From positions 7,126 through 71,125 of the forward strand of contig JJOH01000010.1 in assembly GCA_000696115.1 (NCBI GenBank): a DNA stretch of 64,000 nucleotides. Reading direction: 5' to 3'. The notes below the pieces were generated by a model. The model was not told the DNA's origin. It ran no database searches and saw nothing but the letters and a program-made list of their open reading frames with translations. The DNA comes from Streptomyces olindensis. Its GTDB lineage: Bacteria; Actinomycetota; Actinomycetes; Streptomycetales; Streptomycetaceae. Shown piece by piece: positions 60,037-64,000 of the stretch. Position 1 is the first letter of the stretch, and the number at the start of each line of letters is the position of its first letter. A program made the translations under genes and the position numbers.

Positions 60037-60064
60037 AACCGCGGCGCTTCCTGGCGCCGCGGTT
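60037..60064. terminator. Terminator after the ATPase gene
   Basis: AACCGCGGCGC (60037-60047) pairs perfectly with GCGCCGCGGTT (60054-60064) around TTCCTG. It lies between convergent genes, so it may serve both. Confidence 0.8.
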
Positions 60065-60129
60065 CTACGCGCGTCACGGCGCGCGCCGCATGCCGAGGGC
60101 CGCGGATGTCCGCGGGCCCCGTCCGGCCG

Positions 60130-60372
60130 TCAGCCGCCCACCAGGTGGTCGAACTCACCGTCCTTCACGCCCAGCAGCATCGCCTCAATCTCCGCGCGGG
60201 TGTAGACCAGCGCGGGTCCGTCGGGGAAGCGCGAGTTGCGCACGGCCACGTCGCCGCCCGGCAGCCGGGCGAACTCCACGCACGAGCCCTGCGAGTTGCT
60301 GTGCCGGCTCTTCTGCCAGGCCACACCGCGCAGCCTGGCGGCCGCCATCCCGTTGTACACGTCGTGGTCCAC
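60130..60372 (-). CDS. DUF397 domain protein, convergent with the ATPase gene
   Basis: An 80-residue DUF397 protein (VAWQKSRHSNSQGSCVEFARL, then AVRNSRFPDGPALVYT). The GTG at 60372 follows GGGGAG by eight bases. Unlike the pair at 55.4 kb, it is not next to its XRE partner but separated by the ATPase gene; the likely partner is the frameshifted XRE gene. Its promoter carries copy 2 of the 27-bp element. Confidence 0.9.
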   Translation of the reverse strand: MDHDVYNGMAAARLRGVAWQKSRHSNSQGSCVEFARLPGGDVAVRNSRFPDGPALVYTRAEIEAMLLGVKDGEFDHLVGG

Positions 60373-60434
60373 AGGTCGCTCCCCGGTGGTGCACTGGCTG
60401 GTGTGGCCATTGATGCAGTGGTCAACTGACCCGG

Positions 60435-60480
60435 ATCATAGCCCTGTTCATGTGCAGATGCATGGGCAGATGCACGTGCA
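60435..60480 (-). promoter_or_regulatory. Shared 27-bp element, copy 2, with promoter boxes
   Basis: The element covers 60454-60480. On the minus strand ATGCAT (60458-60463) is 17 bp from TATGAT (60435-60440), a good -10. Relative to its own gene it has the same orientation, and nearly the same distance to the start codon, as copy 1. Confidence 0.68.
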
Positions 60481-60932
60481 CGCGGGGTGGTCCCGTGGTT
60501 ACAGCTTTGACGACCGCTTTACCGAAGCTCTTGCCTGTTTGACGGCGCCTGCCCGCCGGGCGTTCCCGGAAGCCCGCGCCGAAGTCGGGGGGTTCGGCGG
60601 AGGTCCGGTGGAGGCGGAGCATCCGCTCGGCGGCGGGAGCGGGCGGCTGTGCGGCTCGGGAAGGGCCGGCCGGCCGTCGTAACGGAAGCGGTGGACACCG
60701 GCCGGGAGCAGGGAGAAATGGGCCGTGCGCAGGACCGGGAGGTCGTCCCGGGAGCCGGTGCCTGGGTCGGACCATCGCCGGATCCCCGGTGGGCGCGCGG
60801 CACGTGGCGGCTCGTACGACGGGACTGCGTGGCGGTCCGCCGGATGTCCGGGGCACGGCGGCCGACCGGGCACGCAGCCGGTCCGGAGGCGTCCCGGGGG
60901 CGTGCGCGGGGGCCGGCCGTTTCACGGTCACG

Positions 60933-60963
60933 AGGTCCCCCACGCGTCAAGCGTGGGGAACCT
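60933..60963. terminator. Long hairpin after the ribosomal operon
   Basis: AGGTCCCCCACGC (60933-60945) and GCGTGGGGAACCT (60951-60963) pair with one mismatch around GTCAA, 18 bp beyond the rpsR2 stop on the minus strand. A terminator is the simplest reading. Confidence 0.65.
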
Positions 60964-60981
60964 CACCCCGACGGGACGCGC

Positions 60982-61215
60982 TCAGCGGCTGGCGTACGGC
61001 AGCAGCGCCATCTCGCGGGCGTTCTTGATCGCCCGGGCCAGCTGCCGCTGCTGCTGGGCGGAGACGCGGGTGACGCGGCGGCTGCGGATCTTGCCGCGGT
61101 CGGAGATGAACTTCCGCAGCAGGTCGGTGTCCTTGTAGTCGATGTAGGTGATGCCGGCCTGGTCCAGGGGGTTGGGCCGGTTCTTGGCGGGCTTGCGCTC
61201 GGGCTTGCGGGGCAT
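60982..61215 (-). CDS. rpsR2: Alternative ribosomal protein bS18 (RpsR2)
   Basis: A 77-residue bS18 ([37 protein letters not shown] pattern; standard length) that lacks zinc-ligand cysteines. It is the last gene of the minus-strand ribosomal operon, 6 bp after the CobW-like gene. The paralogue is expected to replace the standard copy when zinc is scarce. Confidence 0.95.
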   Translation of the reverse strand: MPRKPERKPAKNRPNPLDQAGITYIDYKDTDLLRKFISDRGKIRSRRVTRVSAQQQRQLARAIKNAREMALLPYASR

Positions 61216-61221
61216 GTCGGG

Positions 61222-62424
61222 TCAGACCTCCAGGAGGGTGTCGAAGGCGTGCGGCAGCCGCTGCCAGGCGTCGCGCCCGGCGGCGTACTCGGCGTCGGTC
61301 AGCAGGCAGGACTCCAGCAGTCGCTCCAGGCCGTCCCGGTCGAGGCCGGGCGAGGTGAAGACGAGGTGCTGGCCGCGGTCGCCGTGCTCGGGGTGCCAGT
61401 CCAGCGCGGCGGCGGCGCGGCGCACCGGCGGGACCATCTCCCAGGCCGCGTCGGGCAGGGAGGCCAGCCACGGCCCGGCGCTCTCCACGCACAGGGCCCC
61501 GCCCGCCGCGTCCCAGTGGAAGAGCGTGTCGGGCTTGTCGGCGAGCCAGAACCGGCCCCGGCTGCGGGCGGCCGCGCAGGTCAGGTCCTCCAGGGCGGCG
61601 TAGAGCCGCTCCGGGTGGAAGGGGCGGCGCTGCTGCCAGACCAGGGTGGAGACGCCGTGCGCGTCGGCCTCGGCGGGCAGCAGCGCGCAGGCCGGGTGCT
61701 GGGCGGCGGCCGCGGCCTCGACGTCGAAGCCGGCGAAGGCCGCCCGAGCCAGGGGCGTCAGCGGGCGCAGACGCGGGGTCGGCACGGTCAGGGCGTCCCC
61801 GTCCGGGGCCGCCGGGGCCTCCTCCCCGATGGGCACCCGCAGGGCCGTCGGGTGCAGTTGCGCGAGCAGCTCCCGGTCCTCGTCGTCGGCCTCCGGGGAC
61901 TCGGCGACCGCGAGGACGGGGGCGTACTCCAGCTGGCGCGCGAAGGTGTCGGCGACCGTGCGCTGGTCGGTCGCCGCCGCGGCGAGACCGCCCTCGGCGA
62001 GGTCGTCGCCGTTGCCGAGGTAGGGCAGGACCAGGGCCGGGTCGACGGCGGTGATCACGCCGGTGACGGTGAGCCCGCCGGCCGTGACGACCTCGGCCAT
62101 GGCCTTGGGCTCGACGGAGTCCCACAGCTCGACGACGGCGAGCCGGGTGCCGCCGGCGTCCTGGAGCCGCTCCAGCTCCGGGACCAGGTCCTCGCGCAGG
62201 GCGCAGCAGGCGCAGTCGTTGACGAGCGGCGCCTCGCCCGCGTCGAGGATGCCGCCGGCGTCCCGGACGGTCCGCACGACCGTGCCCGCGGCGGCCGTCG
62301 CCAGGTCGTGGTGGAGGACGACGCTGCCGGGCACGTCGGCGAGCAGCCGCGCCACGGCCGCCTTGCGGGCGTCGGCGTGCAGTCCGCCGACGATCACGAC
62401 GGGGAGAGCGGGAGGGGCAGCCAT
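61222..62424 (-). CDS. CobW/COG0523-family protein with degenerate GTPase motifs
   Basis: A 400-residue protein with the COG0523 N-terminal fold and C-terminal CobW_C domain (LYAALEDLTCAAARSRGRFWLA). The metal motif CxCC is intact (Cys71, Cys73, Cys74 in NDCACCAL). The P-loop, normally GxxGxGKT, reads GGLHADARKAAV near residues 13-24, without the Lys-Thr, and the NKxD motif reads AESPE. It therefore probably binds metal but not GTP normally. It lies between rpmE2 and rpsR2 in the zinc-responsive operon, four bases after rpmE2. Confidence 0.9.
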   Translation of the reverse strand: MAAPPALPVVIVGGLHADARKAAVARLLADVPGSVVLHHDLATAAAGTVVRTVRDAGGILDAGEAPLVNDCACCALREDLVPELERLQDAGGTRLAVVELWDSVEPKAMAEVVTAGGLTVTGVITAVDPALVLPYLGNGDDLAEGGLAAAATDQRTVADTFARQLEYAPVLAVAESPEADDEDRELLAQLHPTALRVPIGEEAPAAPDGDALTVPTPRLRPLTPLARAAFAGFDVEAAAAAQHPACALLPAEADAHGVSTLVWQQRRPFHPERLYAALEDLTCAAARSRGRFWLADKPDTLFHWDAAGGALCVESAGPWLASLPDAAWEMVPPVRRAAAALDWHPEHGDRGQHLVFTSPGLDRDGLERLLESCLLTDAEYAAGRDAWQRLPHAFDTLLEV

Positions 62425-62428
62425 GGGG

Positions 62429-62677
62429 TCAGCCCTTCTTTCCGTACCGGCGCTCGAAGCGCTCGACGCGGCCGGCGGTGTCCAGGACGCGGGCGGTGCC
62501 GGTGTAGAAGGGGTGGCTGACGTCGGAGATCTCGACGTCGACGACCGGGTAGGTGTTGCCGTCCTCCCACTCGATGGTCTTCTCGCTCGTCATGGTCGAG
62601 CGGGTGAGGAAGGCGTAGTTCGCGGCACGGTCGCGGAAGACGACGGGCCCGTACTCGGGGTGGATTCCCTGGCGCAT
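62429..62677 (-). CDS. rpmE2: Alternative ribosomal protein bL31 type B (RpmE2)
   Basis: An 82-residue type B bL31 without the CxxC zinc site of the primary type ([13 protein letters not shown] start; [21 protein letters not shown] end). It is two bases after rpmG. Type B bL31 is the classic zinc-free substitute made under zinc limitation. Confidence 0.96.
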   Translation of the reverse strand: MRQGIHPEYGPVVFRDRAANYAFLTRSTMTSEKTIEWEDGNTYPVVDVEISDVSHPFYTGTARVLDTAGRVERFERRYGKKG

Positions 62678-62679
62678 GG

Positions 62680-62844
62680 TCAGCGCTCCTCTCGGAAGTC
62701 GACGTGGCGGCCGACGACCGGATCGAACTTGCGCAGGGTGAGTCGGTCCGGGTCGTTGCGACGGTTCTTGCGGGTCACGTAGGTGTAGCCGGTCCCGGCG
62801 GTGGACCGGAGCTTGATGACCGGGCGGAGTTCGTTGCGTGCCAT
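62680..62844 (-). CDS. rpmG: Alternative ribosomal protein bL33 (RpmG, zinc-free)
   Basis: A 54-residue bL33: [18 protein letters not shown], then [20 protein letters not shown]. It contains no cysteine at all, unlike the zinc-ribbon form. It is the first gene of the minus-strand operon, 14 bp from the Zur-type box, and ends two bases before rpmE2. Confidence 0.95.
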   Translation of the reverse strand: MARNELRPVIKLRSTAGTGYTYVTRKNRRNDPDRLTLRKFDPVVGRHVDFREER

Positions 62845-62857
62845 GCCGCTATGCTAC

Positions 62858-62878
62858 TGAAAATGAATTCCATTTACA
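62858..62878. promoter_or_regulatory. Zur-type operator between divergent ribosomal genes
   Basis: TGAAAATG (62858-62865) and CATTTACA (62871-62878) are inverted half-sites (7 of 8 match) around AATTC. It resembles the Streptomyces Zur box TGAAAATGATTTTCA. It lies between rpmG (minus) and rpmB2 (plus) in the only AT-rich spot of the region. Confidence 0.82.
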
Positions 62879-62907
62879 CCACCTGAGTCGGAGAGGTACG
62901 TCACCAC

Positions 62908-63144
62908 ATGTCCGCGCACTGCATGCTGACCGGCACCCAGCCCGGTTTCGGCAACCGCATCTCGCACTCCCACCGGCGCACGTCCCGCCGGTTCGACCCC
63001 AACATCCAGTCCAAGCGCTACTGGCTGCCGAGCGAGGGCCGGTACGTACGGCTCCGGCTGAGCGCCAGGGCGATCAAGACCGTCGACACGATCGGGATCG
63101 AGGCGGCCGTCGCCCGGATCCGCGCCCGGGGGGTGAAGGTCTGA
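62908..63144 (+). CDS. rpmB2: Alternative ribosomal protein bL28 (RpmB2)
   Basis: A 78-residue bL28 ([28 protein letters not shown] start). One cysteine remains but the zinc-ligand pattern of the primary form is missing. It is the first gene of the plus-strand half of the cluster; its stop overlaps rpsN2 (TGATG). Confidence 0.95.
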   Translation: MSAHCMLTGTQPGFGNRISHSHRRTSRRFDPNIQSKRYWLPSEGRYVRLRLSARAIKTVDTIGIEAAVARIRARGVKV

Positions 63145-63449
63145 TGGCCAAGAAGAGCAAGATCGCGAAGAACGACAAGCGGCAGGAGGTCGTCGCGCGG
63201 TACGCCGCCCGGCGGGCCGAGCTGAAGGAGATCATCCGGCGGCCCTCGTCGACGGAGGCCGAGCGGCTGGCGGCGCAGGCGGAGCTGCGCAGGCAGCCGC
63301 GCGACGCGAGCGCCACGCGGGTCCGCAACCGCGACCAGGTCGACGGCCGGCCGCGCGGCTACTTCCGGGCGTTCGGGCTGTCCCGGGTGAGTCTGCGGGA
63401 GCAGGCGCACGCGGGGTATCTGCCCGGTGTGCGGAAGTCGTCCTGGTGA
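63144..63449 (+). CDS. rpsN2: Alternative ribosomal protein uS14 (RpsN2)
   Basis: A 101-residue long-form uS14 without CxxC motifs ([19 protein letters not shown] start; [38 protein letters not shown] end). The zinc-free long form replaces the short zinc-ribbon uS14. It is translationally coupled to rpmB2. Confidence 0.96.
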   Translation: MAKKSKIAKNDKRQEVVARYAARRAELKEIIRRPSSTEAERLAAQAELRRQPRDASATRVRNRDQVDGRPRGYFRAFGLSRVSLREQAHAGYLPGVRKSSW

Positions 63450-63560
63450 GAGGCGCCCCCGGGGGCTCTTGACGGCCCCTGGTAGCTTGCTGCGATCGTT
63501 CCGGCCAGGGGGCCGGCCGGGTGCCGTCCGGGTCGGCCGGCTACAGCTTGGGGGCTTGCA

Positions 63561-64000
63561 GTGACTTCGGTGATGTTCTGGCGTCGTTTTGGCGCCGTGC
63601 GCGTCGCGGCGGTGGCCGCGGGGCTGGTGGGCGCGCTGGCACTGACGGCATGCAGCGGCGACGGCGGCTCCGGGGACGACCCGGCGTCCGGCTCCAGCCC
63701 CTCGGCCACGGCGTCCGCCGGAACCGGCGGCTCGGACTCGGGTTCCGCGTCCGGCGGCTCGGACTCCGGCTCCGCGTCCGGCGGGTCGGAGTCCGACGAG
63801 CTGGCGGGCAGCTGGCTCGCGACGACCGACGGCAAGGCCGTGGCGCTGGTGATCACCGGCAGCAAGGCCGCGCTGTTCGCCACCGGCGGGAGCGTGTGCA
63901 GCGGCACCGCGGGTGAGCAGTCCGGGATGCGGATGATCCGCCTGAAGTGCACGGACGGCTCCAAGGACCGGGCGACCGGCATGGTCGACTCGGTGACCGG
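63561..64000 (+). CDS. Putative lipoprotein, truncated by the window edge
   Basis: At least 146 residues are visible. The N-terminus has Arg residues, a hydrophobic core and a lipobox LTAC with the lipid Cys near residue 32. A Gly/Ser/Asp-rich linker with two GGSDSGSAS repeats follows, then a domain starting LAGSWLATTDGKAVALVITG with two cysteines, perhaps a disulfide. GGGGG lies about eight bases before the GTG. The substrate-binding role is unknown; the 3' end is missing. Confidence 0.82.
   Translation, partial: MTSVMFWRRFGAVRVAAVAAGLVGALALTACSGDGGSGDDPASGSSPSATASAGTGGSDSGSASGGSDSGSASGGSESDELAGSWLATTDGKAVALVITGSKAALFATGGSVCSGTAGEQSGMRMIRLKCTDGSKDRATGMVDSVT

Larger units (their letters stand above)
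60373..60981. other. 609-bp gap without a recognised gene
   Basis: Besides the 27-bp element and promoter near 60435-60480 and the hairpin at 60933-60963, I see only Arg/Pro-rich shadow frames. The last third could be transcript tail from the ribosomal operon. Confidence 0.45.

Noticed and set aside
60422..60943. Minus-strand 173-codon frame in the 60.4-60.9 kb gap
   Set aside because: Pro/Arg/Ala-rich with no motif and no good ribosome site; only its last residues overlap the conserved element.
60933..60963. CRISPR repeat unit
   Set aside because: The GTCCCCCACGC-type dyad recalls a type I-E repeat, but it occurs once and no spacer-repeat series follows.

Overview
The window is a 64-kb piece of a Streptomyces chromosome. 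GC content is very high, codons are strongly GC3-biased, GTG starts are common, and the gene set and order are typical of the genus: clpC and lsr2, an orphan nuoD2, a folate cluster beside ftsH, hpt and tilS, tipA, and a zinc-regulated set of cysteine-free ribosomal proteins. From memory the order follows the conserved core of S. coelicolor, roughly the SCO3370s to SCO3430s; I could not check this by alignment. I see no rRNA, tRNA, CRISPR array, transposase or prophage.

Layout. 0.2-2.5 kb: a 14-TM drug efflux pump and a divergent TetR regulator, with a long operator dyad between them. 2.5-7.5 kb: a secreted M23 peptidase, a secreted HAD-type acid phosphatase, and a large NACHT-LRR STAND NTPase whose start codon lies in a perfect hairpin. 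7.6-14.1 kb: clpC, an SCO3374-like protein, lsr2, a BlaI-type regulator with a short N-acetylglutamate synthase, and two small unknowns. 14.3-19.7 kb: a tightly coupled operon, DUF2520-panC-nadB-nadC-coaX, joining NAD and CoA precursor synthesis. 19.9-24.6 kb: a threonine-aldolase-like enzyme, an ArsR-type DUF5937 regulator with a perfect operator-like dyad, and a NarL-type two-component system. 24.7-33.6 kb: a MidA/NDUFAF7-like methyltransferase next to orphan nuoD2, a pair of bacterial-PH membrane proteins, a coiled-coil protein, a membrane esterase and an MprF-like protein. 33.7-42.8 kb: folP, an NTF2-like gene, folB, folK, DUF3180, folE, ftsH, hpt, tilS and a zincin. 43.1-50.7 kb: dacB, ppa, thrE, dedA, ybjQ, tipA and a ClC channel. 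50.7-58.3 kb: glutamate decarboxylase, an ABC-2 exporter with PadR and DinB genes, an XRE/DUF397 pair, and an aldehyde dehydrogenase. 58.3-60.4 kb: a frameshifted XRE gene, an anti-sigma-like ATPase and a DUF397 gene. 61-63.5 kb: a divergent Zur-type ribosomal cluster. A lipoprotein gene runs off the right edge.

How the genes work together. The panC/nadB/nadC/coaX operon feeds two central cofactors, and the DUF2520 protein is a candidate for a missing reductase step. The fol genes make tetrahydrofolate. The ClC channel and glutamate decarboxylase form a likely two-gene acid-tolerance unit. MidA and NuoD2 fit a complex I maturation pair.

Most unusual points: the NACHT-LRR gene with a hairpin over its start; a 27-bp element (26/27 identical) overlapping the predicted -35 regions of two convergent genes, the ATPase and DUF397 genes at 59.5-60.4 kb; a CobW-family protein in the zinc cluster that has lost its GTP-binding motifs but kept the CxCC metal motif; a TipA homologue with Arg at position 214, where I recall one of the two thiopeptide-reactive cysteines; and a PadR/ABC promoter bracketed by two palindromes.
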